Positions 21,566 to 32,863 of a stretch of 64,000 nt of DNA are shown here, in pieces. Position numbers and translations under genes: made by a program. Position 1 is the stretch's first letter, and each line of letters begins with the position of its first letter. The notes under the pieces were generated by a model, which was not told the origin of the DNA, ran no database searches, and saw only the letters and a list, made by a program, of their open reading frames with translations. Source of the stretch: Aspidapion aeneum (Eukaryota > Arthropoda > Insecta > Coleoptera > Brentidae); the NCBI GenBank assembly GCA_963576565.1, contig OY755038.1:175698907-175762906 (forward strand). The letters run 5' to 3'.

Positions 21566-22847
21566 TTAGTTATTTCCCTCCATGTGTTTGTCTGTTTCCC
21601 AGTAATCGTTTTCTATTTTAATGACATGGTCAACCAATTTTTTCCAAAGTTCTGCATCAGCAGCTCTTATACCTTCTTCAGTTAATTCCCTCAGTCGTTT
21701 TATCGTAAACTTTCCAGTGGTATTTCTGCTTCTTGCGTAATTCTTTACGAACGCCCACGCCAACTCTATCGGATTTAACACACACATGTAAGGTGGTGTT
21801 CTTAAAACAGAATGACCATGCGACTCAATCAATTTATCAATTTTATATTTTTTTTGATCGGGCGGTGGTTTGTGGAGACTAACTAATTCCCAAAGGTCTG
21901 CTTTCTGTCTTGAGGATCATGAGTTATATTATGTTTTGTAAGCCAATCACTCATAAGTGCTTTGGTTGATGATTGATTGATGACGGGACTTTTTCATCCA
22001 AAAGAGAATGATAAGGGGCATTGTCCATCACTATAACGGAATTTGGTGGGATGTTTGGTAGAAGTTTTTCTGTTAACCATTTATTAAAATTTTCGAAGTT
22101 CATTTGCCCATGGTAATCACCTGTACTTAATCCAGCCTTAAATATAAGCTGAGCGTTTTCTACAAATCCATTTTCGGAACCAGCATGTATCACAATAAAT
22201 CGACCTGTTGATGATATATTTTGGATTACTCCAGTAATTTCGTCACTTTGCCAACATTTTTTAAACGTAATAACATTTTTTAAACGTAATATCGTTGTCC
22301 ACCCAAGACTCGTCCAAGTAAATTATATTTCTGTTTTGGGCTCGATAGTGGCGTATACTTCTTAAATATTTGTATCTTAAGTGTAAAATATTTGGCCTTT
22401 CCATAAGAATTTTCCTTTTTTTCTACATTTCTTAAAATAAAAACCTCGACTTTTTAAAAGTATACGAAGAGATTCTTTTGAATATTCAAAATTCATCTCT
22501 TGTTTTAATTTTACAATTAACTTTCTTAAAGTAGGAACAACTTTATATTATGTATAAAATTTTACGATGGTTTGTCGAATTATTTGAAAATCTCTATCAT
22601 CAATTTTGTCTGAAATCGAGTAACTTTTTCGTTTATTTGGCACTTTTTGTGTCTGCTGCGATGGATTTTGTTTTATTTCTCTTCTAATCTTTTCTATGGT
22701 TGAAGAGCTATATCCAGTATAGCTTGATGCTCGAAACGTAGATAGATGAATTGCATGTTTTAAGTCTTTACTGTTTGCTTCCTCGTCACACACTTTGATT
22801 ACATTTGCGATAATTGCCTTAGAAGTTGTATCCAAATGTTTCGACAT
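21566..22847 (-). pseudogene. DDE transposase, IS630/Tc1-mariner superfamily
   Basis: The N-terminal helix-turn-helix part (22847-22548) includes GYSSSTIEKIRREIK and DDRDFQIIRQTIVKFY. The frame then hits an in-frame TAA near 22548 and a one-base frame break near 22410. The first catalytic Asp lies in IIYLDESWVDND (about 22300), the second in NSVIVMDNAPYHS (about 22010), and the Glu in LRTPPYMCVLNPIELAW (about 21780). The long spacing between second Asp and Glu fits the DDE_3 type common in arthropods. A 19-bp tandem duplication at 22253-22290 and another break near 21960 also disrupt it. It cuts and joins transposon ends in the nucleus; this copy is dead. Confidence 0.85.
22253..22290. repeat. 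19-bp exact tandem duplication in transposase
   Basis: AACATTTTTTAAACGTAAT occurs twice head to tail. It adds 19 bp between the codons for DITFKK and CWQSDEITG and breaks the frame. Confidence 0.9.
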
Positions 22848-22867
22848 TTTGAAAATTAAATTTCAAA

Positions 22868-22985
22868 TACTTCTGTCACTTTTCGACTACAATACGCACG
22901 TAAGAACTGGAGTTAGTAATAAGTAAATCTGTCACTTTTCCACTACAATACGCACGTAAGAACTGAGTTAGTAATAAGTAAATAA
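22868..22985. repeat. 56-bp tandem duplication
   Basis: Two nearly identical copies starting ctgtcactttt and ending aataagtaaat, just upstream of the transposase start. Confidence 0.8.
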
Positions 22986-23742
22986 ATAACTTATACTTAA
23001 TCTTCTGGAATGGGTGGGCGGATCCCCCCCCTTTTTCGAATCGGGGAGTTTTATTACCTGCGTACTGATAATACCTGAGAGTTTTCAAGCGTAATTTGGT
23101 TTTTGTTTTTATGTTTATGTTTCAAAAAAAGCCAACAAAAAAATTAAAATAATGTTTTACCTACCTTTCACATGCAAAGTTCAAGCCCTAGGGAGAATAC
23201 TACGCCACTGTTTATATCTTATTCAGTCCTCTTTAGTGGGGATCTCCAAAACACAATAGAAGGGTGTGAATTGTAAATGGGCTGGGTTCTTTAATAACAA
23301 TAGAGACCCGAGAAAAAGAGTACCTGTTGAACGGGCTGGGGTCGATTTAAGGGGTGAGCACCGCTTAATTTTAAAATATTAAATTTTGCCAATGATAATT
23401 TGACTGAGTAATTGAATAAAAGTTAGGTCACCCGGTAAGGAAAAAAGACGGAGAAAGATAGACACTAGTTGTCTCTTTTGCCCTTTTTTTAAAACTGGCC
23501 ACATCAATTGCCCTTTCAAAATTAAACCTTTTCATAGATTCCCGAGAAATTTTCAGGTAAGTAAAAATATATATTTATATAAGCATTGTTTTATGTATAT
23601 AGACAGTGATATAAGCTTCTTTCATGGAAAGATTTTTGATGAAAAACACTTTAATTACTTTCAGCTCCGCCAAAAATGGGTGAATGCCGTTGGACATGAA
23701 AACGCCCCTTATAATAGACTTATAGAAAATATGGATATCTAG

Positions 23743-25520
23743 TTCATCAAATAATTAAATTAAGGTGAAATTATTGAACTAAATAAAAAAAACTATGATT
23801 GGTATACCGACAGTCAGATACTTTTGTTAAACATTCCTTAAATGACTACCATGTTCCTAAATTAACATTGATTTATTTATTCCCTATAATAAATAAATAT
23901 ATTACAGTTAAAAAAAGCCTAACTAGTGAAATACTGAAAATAGCTAAATAAAAAATTTTAAAAAAATGTGTAGTTATTGGGTTATTTTTTATGTATTTGG
24001 TTAAAATAATTATCTACAATATTTTAAAAGACTTTTTAATACAAGTAGTGGTACCGAACATAGCAAAATAATAGATAAATGCGTATTATTGAGGCATTTT
24101 TCATTAATTTTAACCAAAATGATTTTCTAAAATATTTAAAATAGTTTTTAATAAAATCCAAAGATTAGGGAATTTAAAAATTATATTAAAAGTATTTTTA
24201 AATCACCCAGTATTTTTGAAATAAAATTAAACCACCCGTGCGTGATTTTCGAAAATGTTTGTAGCGCCATCTTTGGACTGCTTACCTAAACTTATGTACC
24301 TTCGACACACTGTATATAATAATAATATAATTTTGAGTGGCCCATCTTAATAATATATATTATAATCTATAATCTTTGGCCTATTTTTTTGTCAAAAACC
24401 AAGGGATGACATTTCATCTTATAAATATAAATAGAAAAAAAGTGTTTATTTACTGTGATAGAAAATACCGATAATCCCGAAGAGAACTTAGCCACAATAG
24501 GATGGAACACATAATGTTACTATGAGCCTGCCTCCAAATACATCCAGAGCAAAATATATTTAAAGACCTTCCGATTTCATTCATCCAAAATATGAAAACG
24601 AAAATCTCCTGATCCACAGATGCTGCACAGGATAAGAAGTAAAGTTTTCGGCAATCATTGTAAATTAAATATAATAAAAGAGTTGTTTTTATTGTAGTAC
24701 TTTATTTTTGTTTCCACAACCTCGTAGAAAAAATATTTTACCTACATACCTAACGAATGTGTGTGCTTCTTCCTCACTGGTTAGGTAAATAACTATTTCC
24801 TGCGACCATATAGGAAAATGTTGGATTTTGCACGATTTGCATCCTCAGAAAACATTAAATTTCATCCGTGTGTACTTTCAGTACTTCGGCACATGTATGA
24901 AAAGTGTTTAACTGTCACAATACTTTTTCGCACATGTGTTGTAAACTACTTTCCCACACGTGCGGAAAAGCAGTTTCATTGGAGCAAAATTAAACACCAA
25001 TTTTTACAAAAATTAGTATAGTTTAACAGTGTTCGTAGGAAAAATAGCGTCCATAACTCGACAGAAAGTAACTTTCTTACGCTCGTGTGAAATTTGTCAC
25101 TTTCTTCTCGTTATGAAATAAATAAAGAAATAAATGAAAAGGGCTTAATTTTCAACTCAGCGAAGTTAAGCACAAGCTTCTGTTAACTGAGCAATATACT
25201 AATTATCATAAACTATCTTATAAATGGTTCGTAATCCCGTGATTTTGTGTGTTACGCTATGGCCAGCCCTTAAAAAAACGTTTTGTAAATAGAAAAAGTT
25301 GTATGTCTTTAAATACCTACTTATAATCATTTAACTTATATTAAACGACATTTTATTTTTTCAAAATATCTGAAAATAATGTGAAAATCCAGGTCACGTG
25401 ATCTTAGTTAAATTTTCTCAATCGAATTGACTTGCCCCCGGTATATGGGAGTGGCGCTTCAATCAGGAGGTTGATGGCTCTTGTCTGATTTGGTGTCCTG
25501 CAGCCAATATAAAATTGAGC
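23743..25520. other. AT-rich stretch without a recognised gene
   Basis: No continuation of the THAP gene was found. At 24776-24990 there are inverted relatives of the gtgcggaaaag / agttatttacctaac motifs seen at 13930 and 14260, so a partial repeat lies here. The open frame at 24818 belongs to it. Confidence 0.4.
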
Positions 25521-25524
25521 ACGC

Positions 25525-25965
25525 TTTTGTAAATCCTAATAGATCTCGTCTATAAAAAACTAGTTGAAACATTATTTCTGTTCATATGCAAGATTTTTTA
25601 AAAATCTTCAAACGTATCTTGTTAGATTTTTGATTTTCTTTTTTACATTTCTAAAAAATACAAAAATCGAAACAATTTCGCTACAGTTTTCTATAACACA
25701 ACTAGGCTACTGAAATGCCAAACATTGTTTTGAAATATTTGTTGTGTTTTAGCCATAACTTTTTTTTTATTTTTTGAATAAAATGATTTCACGAAAAACT
25801 GCTAAGATACATTTCTTAAAAATGCTTTAAAAAACTACCCCTCAAAATTTTGACGCGTTCCGCTTTTTCGTTTTCTATTTCTATTAGAACAAAGATTTGA
25901 CCAAAAAACGCGATATCAGTGTTGTCAAATGGTAAGTTTTCGGACGAAGTTTGCCCCTTTAAAGT
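25525..25965 (+). repeat. dispersed repeat, copy 2 of 2
   Basis: Direct-orientation partner of 19690-20130. Both copies lie near gtcacgtgat-type sequence on their left side, suggesting a longer shared unit. Confidence 0.6.
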
Positions 25966-26659
25966 GTGAAATTTAAGAAACTAGATATTTTTCATATTTT
26001 TAATGTTAAACAAATTTTCCATACTTATTTTGACACAACCAATATGCATTTTATGTATCTTATGGAGTAAGGATTAAAATAAATAAATAAATAAATACAT
26101 AAATTTTGGTGTTTGCTATTGGTGTAAATGTTCTCTACAAATGGTGTGAAGCCTTTCTATATTATTTTATGCCTTCAAAAAGAAAACACAAACACTTTTG
26201 CTCTCAAAGTGTAATTTCTCGGAATTCAGAAACGCAACATGTAAAAGGCATTTTGCCCAATGTATCAAAACTAGACTTAATAGACACCACAAAACGTATT
26301 TTGCACCACTAAATAATTTTAATTTTGATTTTATTCTTTAAAAAGTTAAAAATAAATTTTACAAAAACGCATGTTTAAATGACAAACCATTTTGTTTGGG
26401 CGTAGTAGTCACCACCTCACAGTGTGAATTCAATGTTGCTGGGGGGCCTTATACTAAAGTGGGCAATAATTAGGGACAAAATATGGACTAAAGTCCCACC
26501 CTCTATAATCAATCAAAAAATTAAAACTCTAGATGAAATGTTTTATATTATTATAAAATATGTAACACTGTTATATTGGATTATGTATATCATTTCATTA
26601 ATTCCTTATGCATTTCGGGATTAAAATTGGACGTTTAATCGATTTTTTTAAGAAGTAAG
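25966..26659. other. AT-rich stretch without a recognised gene
   Basis: The short frames at 26106 and 26424 show no domain or splice context. Confidence 0.3.
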
Positions 26660-27110
26660 GCATTGGTTTTTATATTCAGTGATTAAAATTAATTTCTTTA
26701 AAGCTATAAAGGCAAAATATAGGTATTTTAGATCATTTTATTAAACTAATACAAAAACAATAAGCAAACAACGATATATTATAATGATTATTCTGTTGAT
26801 TTCGGTATACAATGTTGCCTCCAATAAACGATGCATTTAACTTTCTAGACTTCTACAGGATTTCTGTTTATTGCATCATTTTCGGCACTCGAAAAGCTGC
26901 TTTTTATAAATATCACGGGATTTCAATGAGAGAAAACCGGCTATGGCTCCTTCGGCGGTCTTTTTAATGTCTATCTCAAAGTAGAAACAAGCTTTATTCT
27001 TCTGTTCCTGATTTGAATTATTTTGAAAATCAAATTTGATTTAAAATTTTTCTTGATTTAATTAGTTTGTTATGAAATAAATATTATTTTTTCTGTTTGT
27101 TAGCATCTGA
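26660..27110 (-). repeat. composite repeat, right module only
   Basis: Reverse complement of 10110-10600. It lacks the 52-bp hairpin present at 10133 and so serves as its empty site (gtttgttagc near 27096). Confidence 0.6.
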
Positions 27111-27150
27111 CCACCACCCTTCTCGACAGAGGCCTGATATCGAATCCAAG

Positions 27151-27191
27151 ATGGCCGCCGATGAGGGCAATTCCGCCACACGTTCGGTTAG
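27151..27191 (+). CDS. possible first coding exon (MAADEGNSATRSV)
   Basis: ATG in a strong context (ccaagATGGCCGCC) opens 13 codons with even codon use, MAADEGNSATRSV, followed by a donor-like ag/gtataa. The patch 27110-27195 is clearly less AT-rich than its surroundings. No downstream exon was found and 13 codons are too few to identify. It could equally be part of a repeat flank. Confidence 0.25.
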
Positions 27192-28093
27192 GTATAATTG
27201 GTTGAAATTGATGAATTTATAGGATTTGAACTGCAAATAGATACAAATAATGTATTTTGCAGTGGCAAGAATATTTAAACGATTGAAATTTAATGGATTT
27301 TTGGTAATTACTATATCCATATACGTAGCTATTCATAAATAATAAATATTTATTAATGGACACAGACATTTTTTCTCTTAATACCAGGAGAAGGGAAAAA
27401 AAGAGGGAGGTGGAATTAAAGGCGAGGGTTATTATAGTTTTTTAAGCTTAAGAAAACAATAAAGATAATATATATGCTATAAGTAATTGTCATAAAGGTT
27501 ATAGAGTTTGTGGTTTGGAGAAACGGCCAGATTGGAAGGTTTTTCTTTGGTTTGAATTTTAAAGTTATGTCATCAAAATTTGTGTTCTTGCTCTTGCAAA
27601 TAAGCAGCTGAAGTCTTCAGGCTTTCTTCAACAGCTTGGCGTATTAAATCATATTCCAAACGCTTTGTCTTAGATTTTGGACTTTCCCTGAAATGTTCTT
27701 CTTTGTTCATATATTTTGGACAGTCAGGAAATTTGGTAGGAAGAGCAGCTAAAAATTTAAAAAACCTAAACCTCTGATAGGAATGGAATTTCGCCTCTTT
27801 GACCAACTATTACCAAAAAAAATTGTTTGTCACCAACACTTTGAAATGCATGTGAACATTTATAAAATATACCCTGTACATTATTTGGGTCAGCTCGGGT
27901 CAGCTCTTTGACTTACCTTCTTTAAGTTTTTGTTTATTTAGTGGCACATCTAATACTTCTCCTGTGTTTGTGAAATATTTTATGGAACGCTCAACTTCCT
28001 CACTTTTAAATTGCAATTCATACACCTAACAATTTTGGAAAAAAACAACATTACGAGTATATTAAAAAATAAATGGATCCATGACGGATCTAA

Positions 28094-28810
28094 TACATTC
28101 CTAGTTAGCTTTTAGATTAGCACACTTCAAGTGAACTCCATGATATATCAGCAATGAAAATACTTTTTTGTTAATATCTCAAAAGCGAAAGCTCATACGA
28201 AGCTTTTAGACAAATTATTGAGAGAAATAGTCTACTACATTCCGAAAACCGCATATTGATGTGATGCTCCGTTAAAAAGTTAGAATGTTAATTGCCCAAA
28301 AACTGTTAGCATCAATGGATAACACTATTTTATCTAAAAAAGTTATGAAAATCGGTTAAGCGGTTTCGGGGCTATCGTGTTACGGACAGACGTATACACA
28401 CACACAGACAGACATCACGACGATATTGCTAAGATAGATCAAAATATACACCCAGTGGGGGATCCAGGATTTTCTGGGGAAAGGGGCCAAAGTGGCAGCA
28501 AATACCAATCTATTTATTTTTGTAGTTTCTCGTAGGTCTGAGCTGTGAAATTTAGCGTCAAAAGGTGGTCCAAATGCGCCGCAGGCGAAAAATGTTGAAA
28601 ACTTCAGTAGATTTTGTTAACAAATTTAAATAAGTGATGCGTCAGAACTAAAAAATAATCTTTGTCTGGAGGTGGGGGGGGGTGCCCGAGCCCCTCTGCT
28701 CTCCCACCCCTGGATCCGCCACCTAATACACCCAAATAAAATATTTATCGCGTTATCTCAAAAAAAAAATAATACCTTCTCTAGCCGTTGCTGCTCGGAC
28801 TAGGAAGGTA
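28094..28810. mobile_element. TACCTTCCTAG MITE, copy A, in a THAP intron
   Basis: Ends TACATTCCTAG and CTAGGAAGGTA. It shares cgatgctccgttaaaaagtt-like and cacgacgatattgctaagat text with the copies at 33522 and 38820. It fills most of intron 1 of the THAP pseudogene and is itself split by a hAT-type MITE. Without both, the intron would be about 100 bp. Confidence 0.7.
28453..28724. mobile_element. hAT-type MITE nested in copy A
   Basis: Left end CAGTGGGGGATCCAGG, right end cctggatccgccacct. Flanks TATACACC and AATACACC match at 7 of 8 bases. Copies at 33522 and 38820 show the uninterrupted target (aaaatacacccaaat). Related to 6938-7205 by ends, length (272 vs 268 bp) and the internal tgcgccgca segment. 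Confidence 0.75.
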
Positions 28811-28994
28811 AAAAACACACAATCTAATATATTTATACCATAGACCACTTGGTTGGGACAAAATCTTCCCGCTCGATAGCATGTTTCCATTTCTTGACAA
28901 GTTCTCCATCTTTAGAAAATTTAAAAATTGAGTATCTTTTTCCTTGATTACTCTAATTGATTTTGCAATTTGGAACGGCGGAGCGACCTGGCAT

Positions 28995-29499
28995 CTCTAA
29001 AAAAATAGGAACACAATTTTCTGAGCCATAAATTCATCAGCACTTATATAAAATAACCTCAATTACAAGGTATTTGAACCGAATAAAAAAAAAATAGAAC
29101 CACTGGATAACTTAGAATTCACTTAAGATCGGAACCGAACCGAACCTAAACCCACTATTCCCTCGCTATCGTATCACTACACTATGTGATTACCCGACAA
29201 TACCCCAAGAATCCCAAGATTCACTATAAATGCACCGTAAAAGTGATCACATAGTCCATTTACAACCCCTATGACTAAGCACTGAAAAATCACAAAAACC
29301 GACAAGGTAAGTAATCACCATTACCTGAAAATGCTTTTAATCAATGACGTAAGCTCTTGGGTACATATTTCCTTTAAAAAATGAATAAAAAATCCAATCT
29401 GAAACACTTTTTTCGCCTCAAAAATGTCAATCCATCAATCGTAAACAAACAGTCGATCGCCCTAAGGAGGCGCCATATTGAATTTTACTTCAGAAGTTC
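28995..29499. other. upstream flank of the THAP pseudogene
   Basis: No further exon could be supported. The sequence is less AT-rich at 29100-29300 and 29440-29500, as a promoter or 5' leader might be, but no TATA or initiator is convincing. Confidence 0.25.
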
Positions 29500-29760
29500 A
29501 TACGCCTTATATACAGGTCGTGGTGATCTGACTGACTTTTGTTTAATGTGATGCCATAGCAACACTTCCAAAGTACACCAAATATAGGCCCACTGTAAAA
29601 CTAGAGTACTGTTAAGTGGTTTATATAATCTATTATTTTTATGATTAATATTATTTTAAGTATGTGAACCTCGGTGTCTTTTAGTCACTTAGCGAAATTC
29701 TCACCGCGAGATTAACAGTGGCAATGTGTTCCCCCAGGTTTATAATATAATAATGTTTTA
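29500..29760 (-). repeat. composite repeat, left module only
   Basis: Reverse complement of 9880-10110, including the agtcagtcagat end. Confidence 0.6.
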
Positions 29761-30029
29761 TTAGGGTGTCCAAAGCAGGCAGGTTTTACGCAAGTTGGTT
29801 GGCAAAACAAAATCCAATGAAACGAATAAAAATTATTATTATAATTATTTTGGGACTATTTGTTTAGAACAATTTAAAAATTAGTGGAGAAAAACAACAA
29901 CCTGTTTGATTCCGAAACAATTAAAAGCTAAATAAAACTAGACCCTGTATGCATGACAGATTTTAAAGAAATATATACCTACACTGACGCTACACTGAGG
30001 GGCACACAAACCAAATCAAGTTATAAACA

Positions 30030-30245
30030 ATGGTGATGGTGTCAAATTTACAAGTAAAAAATTTTCAGACAAGGAGATAACAGCTTTGGAGAGAGATTCT
30101 ATTCAATTATTTGCATTGAGTTGAATTTGAGGTTCTCTTTCATGGCTTAAGAAAAGGAATAATGCTCTAACACGCTTTGAGGAGAATCCAACATACTGTG
30201 TACCCCTCAAGAGAGACGCTACAAATCCACCAGTCACTGAAACAC
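30030..30245 (+). pseudogene. coding-like fragment, unrecognised
   Basis: The plus frame reads GDGVKFTSKKFSDKEI, two close stops, then WLKKRNNALTRFEENPTYC and VPLKRDATNPPVTE. Amino-acid composition is coding-like over about 65 codons, but no family is recognised and no splice sites bracket it. It may be a relic exon or transposon protein. Confidence 0.2.
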
Positions 30246-31536
30246 ATTTTTTGGTTATATTTATTTTCTTGTGAGTTTATTGGCGATTTTCCAAAGTAAT
30301 TTTTGTAAGCGGTGAGTGACATAATTCATCATGCAAAATAAAACAAACACGTTTGTCCATCACTCCTGATATATATTTTGTCAGAAATCGTTTATTTTTA
30401 TTTTCCGACGCCTATGAACAATGCTAAAGTATAGAGGGCCCATATTATAAATATACTTGACTGATAACTTTGTCCCGCCTCTATTTCTTTAAAATATGTG
30501 ATACATACAGGGTCTCTTAATAAAACTAACTATTTGGACAATTAAAAAAGTAATCATGCCTCAATCATTTTATGTATTTTCGCATTCATACTCAAGTGAA
30601 TACGCGTATTGAAACAAACAAATACTATCAGATTTAAGGGTAGGGGGGTTAACGTGGTTATTACCCCCTCTCTAGAAAAAAAATGCACTTTTTGTTACTA
30701 ATTAAAGGGAAAAGAGGAGAATTTGTCTATTAGATTATTACCCCCCCCCTAGATTTCGACCCAGATCCGCGGTTGAATATCATCCATATATTTTTATGTT
30801 ATTTTGTGGTACCGACTCCGATCGGAGTACGTCGCATGTCGTTGGTTCATGCATCGCACAATCGATTGCTGTTGGCAATGCCTTTAAGACACGTGCATAT
30901 ACGTATGCTCGTTCGGCCTCACAGCGATGTATGCGGATTCTGCCTCAAATGAATATGCGACTTTAAACTTTCTTGAGCCGACTTTTATATTTTACCGGCA
31001 AAATTACATTTTTTGATCCATAGTAGCTTAAAACATGTACAAACAATAGTTTGGTTATTCTATTTTCCCAAAAAAAACTAATTTCTTGAGTTTATTTTAT
31101 TAATAACTGGTGACAACTGCGTGGCAAAATATGTTTATTCTCTAAATATCACTTCTCAATTCCTAAAAAAATCATTAGTAATCTCTATATCATTATCTTT
31201 GAGATAACTTTTGACTGTATCAATTGTCATCAAGATTAAAGCTGCCCAAGGGTACACCGGTCCGGATCCAGACTAGACAAAAAGTAAGGTAAGGGATCGT
31301 TCACAAATTAGACTAATATATATCGCTACCTTGCTTTGATAGTGGCATAACTGGAAATTAGGAAACGCTTTTTAAAATAATGACAAAGGCAAATATTTAT
31401 ATATTTTTTTTGCTTTAATTAAATCAATCAATAACAAACCCATGCTCGAAATGGACAATAAGGAAAATTTTGTGGTAAAGATATATACAATACGATGAGA
31501 AGTTAGTTTTTACAGAAAACGCAAAAACGTATTTTT
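30246..31536. other. mostly featureless AT-rich stretch
   Basis: Contains two C-rich tracts (about 30663 and 30745) and a perfect 14-bp palindrome ACTCCGATCGGAGT (30815-30828) inside a less AT-rich patch at 30800-30970. No gene found. Confidence 0.3.
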
Positions 31537-32287
31537 AGCTCACACATATACTATACTATAGTAGTGTGAGCTATGGTGATCCTAATTTTTTCGAGAAAAA
31601 AAAAGTTGCTCCGATTTCAAAAATGTTTATATATCTTTGCGTTTCAGATGATTTTGAAACTTTTTTGTTGCGCCGTCTGTCTGTCTGTCTGTCTGTCTGT
31701 CTGTATGTCTGTCTGTCTGTATGTCTGTAACGACCAACGCGCATAACTCAAAAACCGCTTGGCCGATTTTAATGAAATTTGGTACCTAGGCTGGGTCTTG
31801 GGTCGAGATGGTCCCATTTAAAAATGAACAAAATCCACCCAACACAAACCAAATAAAAGGGTGGGGGTAGATTTCAAAAATTAGAGTTTATGTGAAAATA
31901 TGGCGTGTGTGATATCAGACGAAAGGTAATTGAGTTTGGAGTTAAACAAAATACATTTTATTTTATTTTTAAAAAAGGGTGGGGGTATATTTCAAAAATT
32001 AGAGTTTAAGTGAAAATATGGCGTGTGTGATATCAAACGAAAGGTAATTGGAGGAGTAAAGGAGTTTAACAAATAACATTTTAGTTTTTGCTTTTTTTAA
32101 GGGTGGGTGTAGATTTTGAAAATTTGAGTTTAAATCAAAACATGGTTTGTGTGGTATCAAACAAAAGGTAATTTAATCTGGAGTTGAATAAAATATATTT
32201 CAGTTTTAAGTTATATTAGCTCACACGTAAACTATAACTATAGTACCTAGTGTGAGCTTAGGGGCCCATATATTGGCAGAGTATTTT
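31537..32287 (+). mobile_element. AGCTCACAC repeat, copy 1
   Basis: Begins TTTTAGCTCACACATATAC, forming a hairpin with tagtgtgagct. It continues through ttgctccgatttcaaaa, a (TGTC)n tract and ccgattttaatgaaatttgg, then about three 125-bp units around gggtgggggtagatttcaaa, then a second agctcacac...gtgtgagct hairpin, and ends TTGGCAGAGTATTTT. Subterminal inverted repeats, a microsatellite and an internal minisatellite resemble HINE/DINE-type non-autonomous Helentrons. The class is inference; the family itself is certain (five copies). Confidence 0.8.
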
Positions 32288-32610
32288 AGTTGTGCCACTA
32301 TCAAAGGAAAGCAGCGATATCCGTAACAGGGTATTTTTAAAGTATGTGGTGCTTTTTTAAGTGATTTAAAGAAAAGCTCTTACTTAAAAACTTGGGAATA
32401 ATGCATTAGGGGTCTTATTTTTAAGGGTGTCAAAGTTAAAATAACGATCATAATACCTATACCTAATTGTTTAGTCAACTTCGTGGAAATTTGGCAGTGC
32501 TGTTTGTAGTGACAAGAAGCGTATTTGGCACTACTTAGATTAAAATAATTAAGTCCAGTGACGTGCCGAAGCACATCATGACCAACTTTTTTTTAAAACA
32601 AAACTATGTG

Positions 32611-32616
<6 letters not shown>

Positions 32617-32671
<55 letters not shown>
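32617..32671. repeat. (TA)n microsatellite
   Basis: About 27 TA units directly upstream of AGCTCACAC copy 2. Confidence 0.95.
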
Positions 32672-32674
<3 letters not shown>

Positions 32675-32687
32675 CCAAATTCTTTTT

Positions 32688-32825
32688 AGCTCACACATAT
32701 ACTATACAATAGTAGTGTGAGCTATGGTGATCCTAATTTTTTCGAGAAAAAAAAAGTTGCTCCGATTTCAAAATTTTTTATATATCATTGCGTTTCAGAT
32801 GATTTTGAAACTTTTTTGTTGCGCC

Positions 32826-32863
<38 letters not shown>

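Larger units (their letters stand above)
20658..23501 (-). mobile_element. IS630/Tc1-mariner-type transposon
   Basis: The left end TGGCCAGTTTTAAAAAAAAG and right end (complement TGGCCAGTTTTAAAAAAAGG) are inverted, with a looser match over about 55 bp. It carries a broken transposase on the minus strand. Inside, a second pair of shorter inverted ends (cagtggcgta at 20718, tacgccactg ending 23210) may mark another layer. The palindrome TGGCCA at both borders makes it impossible to say whether it is terminal or duplicated target. Confidence 0.7.
20631..23742 (+). pseudogene. THAP-domain gene split by a transposon
   Basis: Exon 1 starts at an ATG in good context (20631; MAPTRYVLV) and is cut at about 20657 by a 2.8-kb transposon. 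It resumes at 23502 as INCPFKIKPFHRFPRNFQ up to a donor at 23556/gtaagt. After a 108-nt intron, exon 2 (23665-23742) reads LRQKWVNAVGHENAP and stops. FHRFP...LRQKW..A.G is the middle of the THAP zinc-binding DNA-binding domain. The frame is phase 0 across the intron. The Cys-x2-His end of the domain is missing, since exon 2 stops after ENMDI. THAP proteins are site-specific DNA binders and include P-element transposase. This copy cannot make a whole domain. Confidence 0.65.
27573..28994 (-). pseudogene. decayed THAP-domain gene, three exons
   Basis: Exon 1 (28994-28839) reads MPGRSAVPNCKIN, an in-frame TAG, then SNQGKRYSIFKFSKDGELV and ending PTKWSM. Exon 2 (28025-27917) reads VYELQFKSEEVERSIKYF to PLNKQKLKE. 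Exon 3 (27748-27573) reads ALPTKFPDCPKYMNK and ends LQEQEHKF. All junctions are GT-AG and in phase (0, then 1). The layout is a full THAP domain up to its PTxF tail. Of the C2CH zinc ligands only the second Cys survives; by alignment the first is Ser, the third Tyr (VYEL for VCEL) and the His is Gln (LQF for LHF). With the internal stop this is a pseudogene, although exon structure is perfectly kept. It converges on the THAP fragment at 20.6-23.7 kb. Confidence 0.7.

Noticed and set aside
20718..23210. The cagtggcgta / tacgccactg pair as ends of a hAT element
   Set aside because: Only ten bases match and the adjacent 8-mers (tctgttat, tttatatc) do not; the enclosed transposase is not hAT.
20658..23501. 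An exact target duplication for the IS630-type element
   Set aside because: TGGCCA occurs at both borders but is palindromic, so terminal repeat and duplicated target cannot be told apart, and no flanking TA pair fits.
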